Assembly (NCBI GenBank): GCA_016795325.1
Contig: JAEUHY010000012.1
Coordinates: 519,175 to 583,174 of the forward strand
Length of the DNA stretch: 64,000 nt
Direction: 5' to 3'
From: Planctomycetota bacterium
GTDB taxonomy: Bacteria; Planctomycetota; UBA1135; GCA-002686595
Shown: positions 8,899 to 18,222 of the stretch, in pieces
Numbering within the stretch: the first letter of the stretch is position 1
Layout of the letters: the number at the start of each line of letters is the position of its first letter
Made by a program: the position numbers and the translations under genes
The notes under the pieces: model-generated
What the model was told of the DNA's origin: nothing
Database searches by the model: none
The model's input: the letters and a program-made list of their open reading frames with translations, nothing else

Positions 8899-10215
8899 TC
8901 ACGGAGCGAGCAAGAACTCCAGTGCGTCGCTGAGGTTGGTGGTCTTGACGGCGGCCGGATCGCGATACCAACACTGCGCGTCGACCACGTCGCCCGAGGA
9001 GAAGGGCGCGCCCAGCGCCGTGGGCGAAGCGGCGACGAAGGCGAGCCAGTCTCGACTCGTCGATCCGTTGCACGCTCCACTCGTCCCGCCCGAGTTCTGA
9101 ATCGGGAGCCGTTGGGTCGGCGACTTCACGCACAAGAAGCTCGAGCTGCCGACACCCCAGGGGGCGGCGAGACGACCAGAGACTCCGTAGAAGACCAAGC
9201 CCAGTTTCTGGCCTTCGAGGTTGGCCACGTCGATGCTGAAGCCAGCGCTCGCGCTCGCACTCGGAACGCCGCTGGCGCCGATCGAGGGCACGCAGCCGTT
9301 CGTCGAAGTTCCCGCCGTGCAGTAGGTGCTCACACTCGGGCGGATGCGCAGGATGCGATCGAGCGAGAACTCCGCCACGTACAACGCGCCGTCGGGGCCG
9401 AACTCCAGATCCGTCGCCGCAGAGAATCCGGTTCCGATTTGGGTTGCCACGCCTTGCATGCTGATCCGCTGCAGGCGGTTTTGGGCGTCGACTGCGTAGA
9501 CGTGCTCGCCCACAGCGCCGAGCGAGCCGATGGCGAACCGGTTCGAGGCGGCGAACGACGCGTTCAACACAACTCCCGTGGAGGAAAAGACCCGGATCGT
9601 GCCGTTGGCGCCGCCCGCAAAGATGCGTCCGGTCGAATCGAGGTCCAGCGCACTGAGTTGCGGAGTCGTCGCAGCGAGCAAGCTCACGACGCCGCCGACG
9701 ATCTGGTACACGCCGTTGGGCGAGGTGTTGTTGGCGGCGTTGGTGAACAGCAGGCGGCCGGAGGAGTCGAACACGAACTCCGTCGGGTTGTGGAAGGCGC
9801 TCGTGGGGCCGAGCAGCGTCGACACGCTTTGGTCCGGCGCGATGCGCGAGATCTGCCCTCCGACCGAGTCGGAGATCTGCCCTCCCACCAGCACGGCGCC
9901 GGCCACACCGAGCACGCCGCCCTCGTCCACGACCACGGCGTCCGGATCCCCGATCGCCGAGAGCCCGTACTCCGTCGCCGCACCGCCGCCGATCTCGATG
10001 CGGTGGATCTTGACCGCCGCCCCGTTCGCGCCGCCCGATCCGCCGGCGTCGCGCCCCACGTACATCACACCCGCCGAGTCGAACGCCATGCGCACCGGGT
10101 CGGTGACCGTGGCGTAGACCTCCACGACATGGCCCGGAACGAGCGGCAGCTGCGCAGACGCGCGGGCGGCGAAGAGCAAACAGGCGATCGAGGCAGCAAG
10201 AGTGGATCGTTTCAC
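8899..10215 (-). CDS. Secreted beta-propeller (NHL/SMP-30-like) protein with conserved C-terminal domain
   Basis: About 438 residues from the GTG at 10215, chosen because it gives a clean Sec signal peptide (KRST start, hydrophobic core, cleavage after ASA); the frame is open another 60 bases upstream. Residues about 25-300 hold repeated propeller-blade strands such as PVRMAFDSAGVMYVG, PTEFVFDSSGRLLFT and ATDLEFGPDGALYVAEF. The last 140 residues form a separate Cys-containing domain (STYCTAGTSTNGC, then GQKLGLVFYGVSGR, ACNGS and AQCWYRDP, ending DALEFLLAP). I recall this module on many secreted planctomycete proteins, but its role is unknown to me. No catalytic motif is evident; it is likely extracellular or on the cell surface. 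Confidence 0.7.
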   Translation of the reverse strand: MKRSTLAASIACLLFAARASAQLPLVPGHVVEVYATVTDPVRMAFDSAGVMYVGRDAGGSGGANGAAVKIHRIEIGGGAATEYGLSAIGDPDAVVVDEGGVLGVAGAVLVGGQISDSVGGQISRIAPDQSVSTLLGPTSAFHNPTEFVFDSSGRLLFTNAANNTSPNGVYQIVGGVVSLLAATTPQLSALDLDSTGRIFAGGANGTIRVFSSTGVVLNASFAASNRFAIGSLGAVGEHVYAVDAQNRLQRISMQGVATQIGTGFSAATDLEFGPDGALYVAEFSLDRILRIRPSVSTYCTAGTSTNGCVPSIGASGVPSASASAGFSIDVANLEGQKLGLVFYGVSGRLAAPWGVGSSSFLCVKSPTQRLPIQNSGGTSGACNGSTSRDWLAFVAASPTALGAPFSSGDVVDAQCWYRDPAAVKTTNLSDALEFLLAP

Positions 10216-10540
10216 GGCCGTGGTTCCAGGTTGGAGCGTTGGGCGGTGCGCCGTCGTGAAATGACGCGCGACCATTCACCGGAGGGCCCACGCACCGCGT
10301 GCTGAATCCATCCAAGGACACTCGCGGGCGTTACAGCGCCAGACGCAAATCCAGCGCACGTTCCGCTCGCGCCGGGGACGCGAGCGCGCGCTTTTGCCGC
10401 AGATTCAGCCGTGCATCTGCAGATCGCCTCGCCGCGCGCGCTGGCCGTGGCCCGCACGAGCAGAGCAGCACAGACCAGCACTGACCGCGCGGGCCGAGGC
10501 TCGCGTTCGCGGCGAGGGTTGCGCCCCGCCGCACCGTGGA

Positions 10541-12499
10541 TCAGTAGAGCTTGGGCGCAGCGTTGATGCGCTGGATCGCTTCTTCGAGGTTGAAGCCGAC
10601 GATCTGCGCGTACTCGCGCAAGGTCGGCCAACGCGGCTTGTTGAACTCAGCCGCCTTGGCCAAGGCCTTCTCGCGCGTGAGCACGCCTTCGCGAATCATG
10701 TTCGAGAGCATCACCTCGTCTTCCGAGAAGCCCGCCATCGTCATGTAGATGTAGTTGTAGAACGGGGCGGTGCCGTCGCCGATGCGCCAAGTCGTCGTCG
10801 TGTCGGTCGCGACTTCCCAGTCGTACTCGCGGCGGATCGTGCCGACGATCTCCTCCTCTTCCCACTTGAGGTAGTGGAACAGGTAGAGGAAGTCGTCCTT
10901 GACCACGAAGGTCTGGTAGTACGCGTCGAGCGTGTCCCACAGCGACTCGTTCCAGTAGCCGGGGTTCTTGAGGTAATTGACGAAGTAGTACCACAGGAGG
11001 CGCATCTCGTCGGAGAAGTGCAGCCCCGTGAGCGTCATGCCGTGGTCTTGCTCGTCGATGCCGCACAAGCCCGTCTTGTAGGGCGTGTCCTCGATCATGT
11101 TGCCCGTGCAGAAGATCACGAGCTTGATCCCGGTCTCGTTGCGCAGGTCGCGCGCGTACTTGTAGAACTGCTTGTCGCCCGCGGTGAACAGCGTGACCAT
11201 CCCCAGCTCAGGCTTGCGCAGCCAAGCCTCGACGTTCTTGCGCACGTAGCGCCGCTTGGTGGGGATATCGGCGGAGCGCAGGATGTGTTCGACGCCGAGC
11301 TTGCCGCACAGCCGCGCCTGGTTGCGTCGCGCGAGGTCGGTGACGAGCCCCCAGTCGTAGGTGAAGGCGACCGGGTTCATGCCCAGCTTCTTCTTCACGT
11401 AGTGCAGTCCGTAGGCGCTGTCGCGCCCGCCGGAGAAGGCCACGATCACGTCGGGCTTGCCGTCCTTGGAGCGGTACGGCTCGACCTTCTTGAACAGCGC
11501 CTCCTCGCCCTTCACGGCGATCGTCTTCCAGCGCCGGCAGTACTGACACACCCCTTCGGCGTCGAACTTCATGAAGGGATAGGTCTCGGGCAAGATGCAC
11601 TTCTTGCAGCGCTTGAGGCTCTTGGTCGACTTGGTGTGGTCGACGATCTCGACGCGCTCACGCTGCGCGGGCTCGTGCGGCGCGCTCGCGGGCGCCGCCG
11701 CCACCGGCGTTCCCAGGCTGTTGAAGGCGTGCGTTCCGACCGTGTGCAGGTCGACGAGTACGCCGTTCCCGGCGCTCAGTTGTTCGATGCTGCACTTGCC
11801 CACGTGCTCTTCGACGTGCGCCTCTTCCAGCAAACGCTGCAGGATGAAGCGCTCCGAGGCGAACGCCAGGAACGTGCGCTGCTCGTTGCTCACGGTGAAC
11901 AGCGAACCGGTGTTGGTCGCGAGCAGGAGTTGCTTGACGTCGTCGAGGAAGCAGGCCACCGACGCGGCCCCTTCGATTTCGCTGAACGTGCGGCGCGTGG
12001 CCCACACGACGTCGCCCGATTCATCGAAGTGCTTGCGCAGCAGGTTCGCGAGCACCTCGGTGTCGACGTCCGCCTTGCGCTGGAGGTCGGGGTTGCGGCG
12101 CCACAGTTCGCTCTCGTTGACGATGATCCCGTTGTGGATGAGGACCGCGCCGCGCGCGACGACCGGCTGGTTGTTGTCCCCCTCGGTCTGGGCCCCGTTG
12201 GTCACGAGCCGCGAGTGGCCCGTCATCGCAAGCGCCGCCGGGCGGCCCTCGCGGGTCGCGACGGCCCATTCGGTGAGCGCCGCGTCCATCAAGTCGCGGT
12301 ACTTGGGGTGGGCCAGGAACTGGTCCACCGACCCGGCCTGCTTGAGCACGTTGATCGAGCGGCCGTCGTAGACCGCCAGCCCCGCCGCCTCCTTCCCGCG
12401 CGATTCCGAGCAGCGGAACAGGGTCTCGACGACCGTGGAGGCGAAAGCCGGATGGATGCGGGCGTCACGCCCGTAGACGACGCCGAAAATGCCGCACAT
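10541..12499 (-). CDS. Class II glutamine amidotransferase fused to PP-loop N-acetyl-sugar amidotransferase-like domain
   Basis: A 652-residue two-domain protein. Residues 1 to about 270 are an N-terminal-nucleophile glutaminase: catalytic Cys2 in MCGIFGVVYG, TGHSRLVTNG, and NNQPVV with IHNGIIVN. After a linker comes a zinc-ribbon-like pair (CKKC and CQYC) and a PP-loop ATP-pyrophosphatase motif VIVAFSGGRDSAYGLHY. That layout matches the WbpG/N-acetyl-sugar amidotransferase family, whose ammonia normally comes from a separate partner. The fusion suggests glutamine-dependent, ATP-driven amination or amidination of a nucleotide sugar or other acid, perhaps for surface polysaccharide. No glycan genes adjoin it, so the substrate is open. 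An asparagine-synthetase-like role is possible but less supported. Confidence 0.75.
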   Translation of the reverse strand: MCGIFGVVYGRDARIHPAFASTVVETLFRCSESRGKEAAGLAVYDGRSINVLKQAGSVDQFLAHPKYRDLMDAALTEWAVATREGRPAALAMTGHSRLVTNGAQTEGDNNQPVVARGAVLIHNGIIVNESELWRRNPDLQRKADVDTEVLANLLRKHFDESGDVVWATRRTFSEIEGAASVACFLDDVKQLLLATNTGSLFTVSNEQRTFLAFASERFILQRLLEEAHVEEHVGKCSIEQLSAGNGVLVDLHTVGTHAFNSLGTPVAAAPASAPHEPAQRERVEIVDHTKSTKSLKRCKKCILPETYPFMKFDAEGVCQYCRRWKTIAVKGEEALFKKVEPYRSKDGKPDVIVAFSGGRDSAYGLHYVKKKLGMNPVAFTYDWGLVTDLARRNQARLCGKLGVEHILRSADIPTKRRYVRKNVEAWLRKPELGMVTLFTAGDKQFYKYARDLRNETGIKLVIFCTGNMIEDTPYKTGLCGIDEQDHGMTLTGLHFSDEMRLLWYYFVNYLKNPGYWNESLWDTLDAYYQTFVVKDDFLYLFHYLKWEEEEIVGTIRREYDWEVATDTTTTWRIGDGTAPFYNYIYMTMAGFSEDEVMLSNMIREGVLTREKALAKAAEFNKPRWPTLREYAQIVGFNLEEAIQRINAAPKLY

Positions 12500-12854
12500 G
12501 CAGGTGAGCCGAGGGGGGAACGATCACGGTGCCGACCAGTCGGCGGTGCGCCGCTGGCCTGGGGTGGCCTGTATCGACGGGCCGCGCGACGCTGATGAAA
12601 CGCCCGCGACGACCTGCGGCGAACGCACCCCTCGTCCGCCAAGCCGAAACTGTAGCAGGCCGAGCGCGCGGACAAATCACGCGCCGGGGACTCGAGGCCA
12701 TACCGCGAGGCCGCGCCGTAGAAACGATCGCCGGCCGAGATCGGCTCCCACCGCAGTTGCCGGCGACGTGTGGCGCGAATCTCCGCGCCAAAAAACCCTC
12801 ATCCGTGCGCCGTCGCTGGCGCCGACCGCCCGCCGATCAAGCGGCGGTGAAGGA
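12500..12854. other. Intergenic region without a recognisable gene
   Basis: These 355 bases lie between the start of the amidotransferase gene and the 3' end of tRNA-Cys, both on the minus strand. No convincing coding frame is seen. The part nearest the tRNA holds two small hairpins and a T-run on the minus strand (listed separately); the part near 12500 should carry the amidotransferase promoter, but no clear -35/-10 boxes can be named. Confidence 0.5.
12790..12847 (-). terminator. Possible terminator of tRNA-Cys
   Basis: Reading the minus strand from the tRNA there is a 6-bp stem (12830-12847), a 5-bp stem (12807-12822), and then six T residues (complement of 12790-12795). The T-run sits 11 bases after the second stem, farther than in a classical intrinsic terminator, so this is tentative. 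Confidence 0.35.
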
Positions 12855-12929
12855 TGGAGGCGGCACCCGGAATCGAACCGGGGGATAACGGATTTGCAAT
12901 CCGTCGCCTTACCGCTTGGCTATGCCGCC
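12855..12929 (-). tRNA. tRNA-Cys (anticodon GCA)
   Basis: The minus strand folds into a complete cloverleaf: 7-bp acceptor stem GGCGGCA/TGCCGCC, D-arm, anticodon stem ACGGA/TCCGT with loop TTGCAAA (anticodon GCA), 5-base variable loop, T-arm CCCGG-TTCGATT-CCGGG. The discriminator base is U73, an identity element of tRNA-Cys, and the CCA end is encoded (12855-12857). Confidence 0.96.
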
Positions 12930-13093
12930 CTCGATCGAGCGCGAGGCGCTCCATCGGCAGGCTGCGGCCGGGCTCTGAAACCCGGCTGCGCGGGGGGGAG
13001 AGGATAGCCCGGGGCCGCGGGCGGTCAATGGTCGCCCGCGTCGGGCCCCGACACGGGACCGCGCTCGAGGGCGCGGGACCTCCCGACGCCCCC

Positions 13094-14611
13094 CTACTTG
13101 CGTTCGGCGAGCCAGCGCAGCATCCGCGCATCGCCCTGCGCCAGATCGCCGTCGAACAACGCCGCCAAGGCTTCCGCGGGCTTGGTTGCACCCAGCGCCC
13201 GCAGCAGGGCCGGCAGTTCGTCGCCGCGACCTTCGATGAGGTACGACGCGAGCGAGTAAGACGCGAGCATGTCGTCCGCGCCGAACGCGTCGATGCCGGT
13301 CTCGCACAGCTTGGCGAAGTGGGTCCCCTTGCCACGCTTGACCCGCTGGTAGTGCTCGCGCGTCCAGTTCACGTCCGAGAGCGCCAACTTGCCGAGCAAC
13401 TCTTTGGTCTCCGCATCCCCGGCCGCCGGCGCGCTTGCGAACCAGGTGTAGTGCGTGCCGACGAGTTCGTTCGTCAGGTACAGCCCCAGGCCCTCCCAGG
13501 CCCAGGCGCAGCGCAGGTGGTCGAACTTCAACTCGCGCCAGCACAAGAGTCCGAGCGTGTAGCGCACGGCGCCGTCGAGTCGCCGCGCTTCGTCGGCGTC
13601 CCAACGCGCCTGGTGGATCTCGCCGGGCACGCCGCAACCGGCCCACAGCTTGAACTGTTCGCGCTGGGCGGCGCTCCAACCGGGCCAGTTCCCGATCCAC
13701 GCGTCCCGCGCCGGCGCGCTGGTCAGCAAGTACACGGTGTACTCGTTGTTCAGGTCCGTCGTGAACCCCGCCAGGTTTGCGAAGCGCTCGATCGCGGCAT
13801 GGCACATGACCGCCGCCTTGCGCGCCTCTTCGACGCCGCCCGTCGTGAGCACCCGCACGCGCGGCGTCGCCACGGCGTGTGTCCACGCGACGCCGAGTCT
13901 TTCTTCGTTCGGTCGCAAGGCGATCGGCGCCGGATCCGGCACGGCAGCGATCACTTCTTGCACCGCAGCCTTGGACTTGGCGCGCCAAGCGTCGGACGCA
14001 GCCGTCTCGCGCAGCACCCATGCGTCGCCGCGGCGCGCCTCGCCGCCGAGCGCACGTCCGGCCACGTGCTCCGGCTCGATCGCCAGCACGTCGGCCACCA
14101 GTTCCTCGCACAGCTTGCGACGAGCAGGAGCGTCGAGCGAAGGCGATGCGAGCAGCGGGCTCGCGCGTTCGAGCAAGCCTGTCGCGAGCTTCTCGCGGCG
14201 CTCGCGCGACTGCGCCTCGAAGTTCTTGTTGGCGTTCTTCGACTCCGCAGGCTTTGCCGGCGGGGCCCAAGTCCCGTCCCGCTGCCGTGTGTGCTTGAGC
14301 CCGCGCCGCGCGCCTTCGTGTTCGGCGTCGAAGCGCAGGATGGCGCGCAACGCACCGTCGCGGTCCGCCGCCAGCTTCACGGAGCCGCACCACTGCGCGT
14401 ACTCCTCGAGCTCACGAGTCATGGCCGCACGCAGCGGCGCGTACTCATCCGCTGCAGCTGAGACCGACCGGTGCGTGGGTTCGAGCACAAGCGGAGTGCT
14501 GCGCGCCGGAAGCGCGAGGCACAGGCCGAGTAACGCGCCCGACGGCGCAACACAGCGGAGGAACGCCGCGCCGAAGAGTTCGGCGAGCACGGAAACGGAA
14601 GCGAGTTGCAT
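13094..14611 (-). CDS. Secreted protein of unknown function
   Basis: About 505 residues from the ATG at 14611, taken because a signal-like hydrophobic N-terminus follows (LFGAAFLRCVAPSGALLGLCLALPA). The frame remains open far upstream across the tRNA-Leu region, so the start is not certain. The body is rich in Ala, Glu and Lys, with helical charged segments near 130-190 and a C-terminal part containing tryptophan-rich stretches (WIGNWPGW, CAWAWEGLGLYLTNEL) that recall metallopeptidase-like or DUF1570-type planctomycete proteins. No HExxH motif is present. I do not recognise a family with confidence. Confidence 0.6.
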   Translation of the reverse strand: MQLASVSVLAELFGAAFLRCVAPSGALLGLCLALPARSTPLVLEPTHRSVSAAADEYAPLRAAMTRELEEYAQWCGSVKLAADRDGALRAILRFDAEHEGARRGLKHTRQRDGTWAPPAKPAESKNANKNFEAQSRERREKLATGLLERASPLLASPSLDAPARRKLCEELVADVLAIEPEHVAGRALGGEARRGDAWVLRETAASDAWRAKSKAAVQEVIAAVPDPAPIALRPNEERLGVAWTHAVATPRVRVLTTGGVEEARKAAVMCHAAIERFANLAGFTTDLNNEYTVYLLTSAPARDAWIGNWPGWSAAQREQFKLWAGCGVPGEIHQARWDADEARRLDGAVRYTLGLLCWRELKFDHLRCAWAWEGLGLYLTNELVGTHYTWFASAPAAGDAETKELLGKLALSDVNWTREHYQRVKRGKGTHFAKLCETGIDAFGADDMLASYSLASYLIEGRGDELPALLRALGATKPAEALAALFDGDLAQGDARMLRWLAERK

Positions 14612-14822
14612 GGGAAGATCCGCGGGAAGGAAAGCGGGGCGGAGCGAGACGGAGCGCAGGTTCGCGCGCAACCACGAGCGCAACAGCGTGGCGCACTCCG
14701 GAACGGCGGAACCCGCGCGGCGGCCAAAGACGCCAAAGCATGCGCGAATCCGCAGCTTTTCCCTGTACATTTCGAGTAGCTCGGTCGCCGACGACGCCTC
14801 GTCGCCAAGCGACCGCACAGCC

Positions 14823-14906
14823 GGGGGAGTGGCGAAACCGGCAGACGCAGCGGACTTAAAATCCGCAGCCCGCAAGGGCGTGGGGGTTCGAGTCCCCCCT
14901 TCCCCA
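14823..14906 (+). tRNA. tRNA-Leu (anticodon TAA)
   Basis: An 84-base type II tRNA: acceptor GGGGGAG/CTTCCCC with one G-U pair, anticodon stem GCGGA/TCCGC with loop CTTAAAA (anticodon UAA), a long variable arm (agcccgcaagggcgt) as expected for leucine, T-arm GGGGG-TTCGAGT-CCCCC, discriminator A73. The next bases are CCC, so the CCA tail is not encoded, unlike tRNA-Cys nearby. Confidence 0.95.
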
Positions 14907-14927
14907 CCCAAGCTCCGCGCCCCGAGG

Positions 14928-16400
14928 TTAGCCGTCGCGCGTCTCGAGCCAGCGCAGGAGCAGGCGCACGCCGACGCCGGAGCCGAGACTGCCGCCGACA
15001 TAGTCGCGGTTCATCGAACCCCAGGCGGTGCCGGCGATGTCGAGGTGCGCCCACTCGACGCCTTCGACGAAGTACGAAAGGAACGCGGCCCCCTGGCTCG
15101 CGCCCGCACCGGGATCACCGAGCGCGATGTTCTTGAGGTCGCCGACCTCGCCCTTCATCAGGTCGCGGTGGTGGTCGGCGAGCGGCAGCGGCCAAAGCTT
15201 CTCGCCTACCGCTTCGCCCGCTGCGAGCAGTTCGTCGCGCAGCCGCTCCGAACGCGTCATGACGCCGCTGTACTCGTGGCCCAGGGCGATGACGACCGCG
15301 CCGGTGAGCGTGGCGAGGTCCACGATCGCATCCGGCTTGACCTTCTCGACGACGTACGAGAGCGCGTCGCACAGGATCAAGCGGCCTTCGGCGTCCGTAT
15401 TGAGCACTTCGATGGTCGTGCCGTTCATCGCACGCACCAGGTCGCCCGGCTTCACGGCCTTGCCGTCGGGCATGTTTTCGCTCGCCGGCACGACGCCGTG
15501 CACCTCGAACGGGCAACCCAACTCCGCGAGGGCGTGGAACACGCCGAGCACCGCCGCGCCGCCGGACATGTCGTACTTCATGTCCCACATCTTCCCCGCC
15601 GGCTTGATCGAGATGCCGCCGGTGTCGAAGGTCAGGCCCTTGCCCACCAGCGCGACGCGCCCGCGCGCGCGGCCCTTGGGCGTGTAGGTGAGGTGGATCA
15701 ACTGCGCGGGCTCCGCGGAACCCGCGGCGACCCCGAGCAGCGCGCCCATGCCGAGCTTCTCGAGAGCGTCCGGACCGAGCACCTTGCAGCGCACGCCGCT
15801 CGAACCGCGCGCGAGCTTCTGCGCTGCCGCCGCCATGTCGCGCGGCCGCATGAAGTTGGCGGGTTGGTTCTGCAAGTCGCGCGCGAAGGCATTGGCGCGC
15901 GCGTACGCGAGCCCGCGCTCGACTCCCGCGGCGAAGTCCGCGCCGTCGCCGTGCAACTCGACGCTCTCGAGCTTGCCGCGTTTGGGCTTGCTCTTGTGTT
16001 CCTGGAAGCGGTAACCGCCGAGCCAAGCGCCTTCCGCCATCGCGGTCCCGCCGGCGCGGGCGCCACCTGCTGCTGCGCTCACGGCCTTGGGGCACCAGAC
16101 TGCGATGCGTGCGGCGTCGAGGGCCTCCGCGCGTTGCACGGCGAGGGCCGCGACGCGGCGCATACGCTCCGCGTCGAATTCGGCTTGCTTCCCAAGTCCG
16201 ATCAACAACACACGAGCGCACGGCCCGGAGGCCGCATCCGTGTGCTTGATCTCGCGGAATTCACCCTTGAAGGAAGCGCTGAAATCCGCCGAGAGCTTCA
16301 CGCCCTTGGGGAGCAGCGTTTCGCCTCCGGCAAAAGCGAAGGCGACCAGCAGTTGGAGCTTGGACGGGACGGACGCGAGGTCCTTGGCGACACACTTCAT
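14928..16400 (-). CDS. pepA: Leucyl aminopeptidase (M17 family)
   Basis: A 490-residue cytosolic aminopeptidase with the usual two-domain layout: a variable N-terminal domain of about 170 residues, then the catalytic domain. The metal-binding and catalytic motifs of M17 are present: VGKGLTFDTGGISIKP, KYDMSGGAAVLG and the family signature NTDAEGRLILCDAL. It releases N-terminal amino acids from peptides using two divalent metal ions, and works as a hexamer in known members. It converges on tRNA-Leu with a 21-base gap and lies 41 bases downstream of the ETF-QO gene on the same strand. Confidence 0.95.
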   Translation of the reverse strand: MKCVAKDLASVPSKLQLLVAFAFAGGETLLPKGVKLSADFSASFKGEFREIKHTDAASGPCARVLLIGLGKQAEFDAERMRRVAALAVQRAEALDAARIAVWCPKAVSAAAGGARAGGTAMAEGAWLGGYRFQEHKSKPKRGKLESVELHGDGADFAAGVERGLAYARANAFARDLQNQPANFMRPRDMAAAAQKLARGSSGVRCKVLGPDALEKLGMGALLGVAAGSAEPAQLIHLTYTPKGRARGRVALVGKGLTFDTGGISIKPAGKMWDMKYDMSGGAAVLGVFHALAELGCPFEVHGVVPASENMPDGKAVKPGDLVRAMNGTTIEVLNTDAEGRLILCDALSYVVEKVKPDAIVDLATLTGAVVIALGHEYSGVMTRSERLRDELLAAGEAVGEKLWPLPLADHHRDLMKGEVGDLKNIALGDPGAGASQGAAFLSYFVEGVEWAHLDIAGTAWGSMNRDYVGGSLGSGVGVRLLLRWLETRDG

Positions 16401-16441
16401 GGAGGAGGAACAGCGCGTGCGTCGAGCCCGCGCTCAAGGGG

Positions 16442-18142
16442 TCACATGTCGATGTATTTGGGGCCGCCGCCGGCCTCGGGCGCCACCCACTCGATCACCT
16501 GATAGGGATCGGCGATGTCGCACGTCTTGCAGTGCACGCAGTTCGAAGCGTTGATCACCGGGCCCGCCTTGCGGTCGCCGTTGACCGGATGGCCCGTGGG
16601 CCACTCGTAGACCGCAGCGGGACAGAAGTGTTGGCAGGGATTGCCGTACTCGGTCGTGCAACGCTCGACGCAGATCGAAGGATCCGTCACCACCAGGTGC
16701 GGCGGCTGGTCTTCGTCGTGGATCGCGCCCGACCAATACACGTCGGTCAGCTTGTCGAGCGAGTTCGTGTCGTTGTACTTGGGCTTGTGCATCCGCGACT
16801 GCGACACGGGCCGCGTCGACTCGTGGTCGCGATGGCTGGTGCGGCGCGCAGAGAGGCCGCGTCCACCGGTGATCTGCTGGATCGCGACGTCGATCACGCC
16901 GCCGAAGAAGCCTGAGTCGAAGGCTTGGTGGAAGTTGCGCACCTTCCACAGCTCTTCCTTGGCCCACGAAGCCTCGAACAACTCGGTGTAGCGCCCCAGA
17001 GCTGTTGCGGAGGTGTCGTTCTTCTCCAGCGCTCCCGCGATCGCGTTCGCGGCGAGCAGGCCCGACTTGATCGCCAAGTGCACGCCCTTGAGCCGAGCGG
17101 AGTTCAGGAAGCCCGCGGAGTCGCCGACGATGCAGAAGCCGTCGCCTTGCAGCTTGGGCATCGCGAAATACCCGCCGTAGGGGATCGTCTTCGCGCCGTA
17201 GCGCACGAGCTTGCCGCCCTCGAGCAACGCCGCGACGGCGGGATGCTGCTTCCACTGCACGAACAGTGCGTGCGGATCGAGCTTGGCGTCGTGATGGTTC
17301 AGGCCGATCACGAAACCGATCGAGAGGCGATTGTCCTTTTGTCCGTAGATCCAGCCGCCGCCGTATCCGTCGAGGCCGATCGGCGCGCCCAAGGTGTGGA
17401 TCACGTGGCCCAGCAGCGCGGCGCCGCGCTCGGGCGGGACCTCCCAGATCTCCTTGACGCCCGTGCCCCAGGTCTGCGGATTCTCCGCGCTGCCGAGGCC
17501 GAGCCGAGCGATCAAGTGTTTGGCGAGGTGCCCGCGCGTGCCTTCGGCAAACACGGTGACACCCGCCTTGATGTTCATGCCCGGCTGGAAGTTCGCCTTG
17601 GGCTGCAGGTGCTTGTCGATGCCCGCGTCGCGCGTTTGCACGCCGACCACGCGCGTGCCGTCGAACAGGATCTCCGCACCGGCGAATCCCGGGTACACGT
17701 CGATTCCCAGCGCCTCCGCCTGCTCCTTGAGCCAGCACACCACCTTGTAGAGGCTGATGATGTAGTTGCCGTGGTTGTGGAGCGGCGGCGGCGTGAGCAC
17801 GCCGGTGAGGCGCGTGCGCTTGCCGCTGGGCCACAGCACGTCGAGGCAATCGAATTTGACCTCGCTCTCGACCGGGCAACCCTTCTCGCGCCAATCGGGA
17901 AACAGCTCGGCGATGCCGCGCGGATCCATCACGGCGCCCGAGAGGATGTGGTGGCCCACTTCCTCGGCCTTTTCCAGCACGAGGATCGACTTGTCGCCGA
18001 GCCCCTTCTGCTGCAGTTGGCGTTTGAGTTCGATCGCGCAGGCCAGTCCGGCGGGGCCGGCGCCGACGACCAGCACGTCAACTTCGAGTTCTTCGCGTTC
18101 GGGAACGCTCGCCTGCCAGGACACTTGCTTGGGGGAAGCCAT
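16442..18142 (-). CDS. Electron transfer flavoprotein-ubiquinone oxidoreductase
   Basis: About 566 residues from the ATG at 18142 (13 codons inside the longest frame; it gives the usual short lead before the FAD fold). The N-terminal VLVVGAGPAGLACAIELKRQ binds FAD, HHILSGAVMDP is a family motif, and the C-terminal ferredoxin-like domain carries the [4Fe-4S] cysteines in CVERC..., PCQHFCPA and NCVHCKTCDI. The enzyme passes electrons from reduced ETF (from acyl-CoA and amino-acid dehydrogenases) to the membrane quinone pool. No etfAB genes lie in the window. Confidence 0.93.
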   Translation of the reverse strand: MASPKQVSWQASVPEREELEVDVLVVGAGPAGLACAIELKRQLQQKGLGDKSILVLEKAEEVGHHILSGAVMDPRGIAELFPDWREKGCPVESEVKFDCLDVLWPSGKRTRLTGVLTPPPLHNHGNYIISLYKVVCWLKEQAEALGIDVYPGFAGAEILFDGTRVVGVQTRDAGIDKHLQPKANFQPGMNIKAGVTVFAEGTRGHLAKHLIARLGLGSAENPQTWGTGVKEIWEVPPERGAALLGHVIHTLGAPIGLDGYGGGWIYGQKDNRLSIGFVIGLNHHDAKLDPHALFVQWKQHPAVAALLEGGKLVRYGAKTIPYGGYFAMPKLQGDGFCIVGDSAGFLNSARLKGVHLAIKSGLLAANAIAGALEKNDTSATALGRYTELFEASWAKEELWKVRNFHQAFDSGFFGGVIDVAIQQITGGRGLSARRTSHRDHESTRPVSQSRMHKPKYNDTNSLDKLTDVYWSGAIHDEDQPPHLVVTDPSICVERCTTEYGNPCQHFCPAAVYEWPTGHPVNGDRKAGPVINASNCVHCKTCDIADPYQVIEWVAPEAGGGPKYIDM

Positions 18143-18222
18143 GATCGGCGGGGAGCTTAGCGGGCCCCGGCGGGACCTCAAAACGTCCGGCTTGTTCGTC
18201 GCTCAAGCGGAGCGCACGCCCC

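Noticed and set aside
10394..12595. Plus-strand frame of 733 codons antisense to the amidotransferase fusion
   Set aside because: The minus-strand protein has an intact catalytic Cys, PP-loop and zinc motifs; the plus-strand frame has none and is a shadow.
13650..16502. Plus-strand frame of 950 codons running through tRNA-Leu
   Set aside because: It passes through a perfect tRNA and lies antisense to pepA; it cannot be a real gene.
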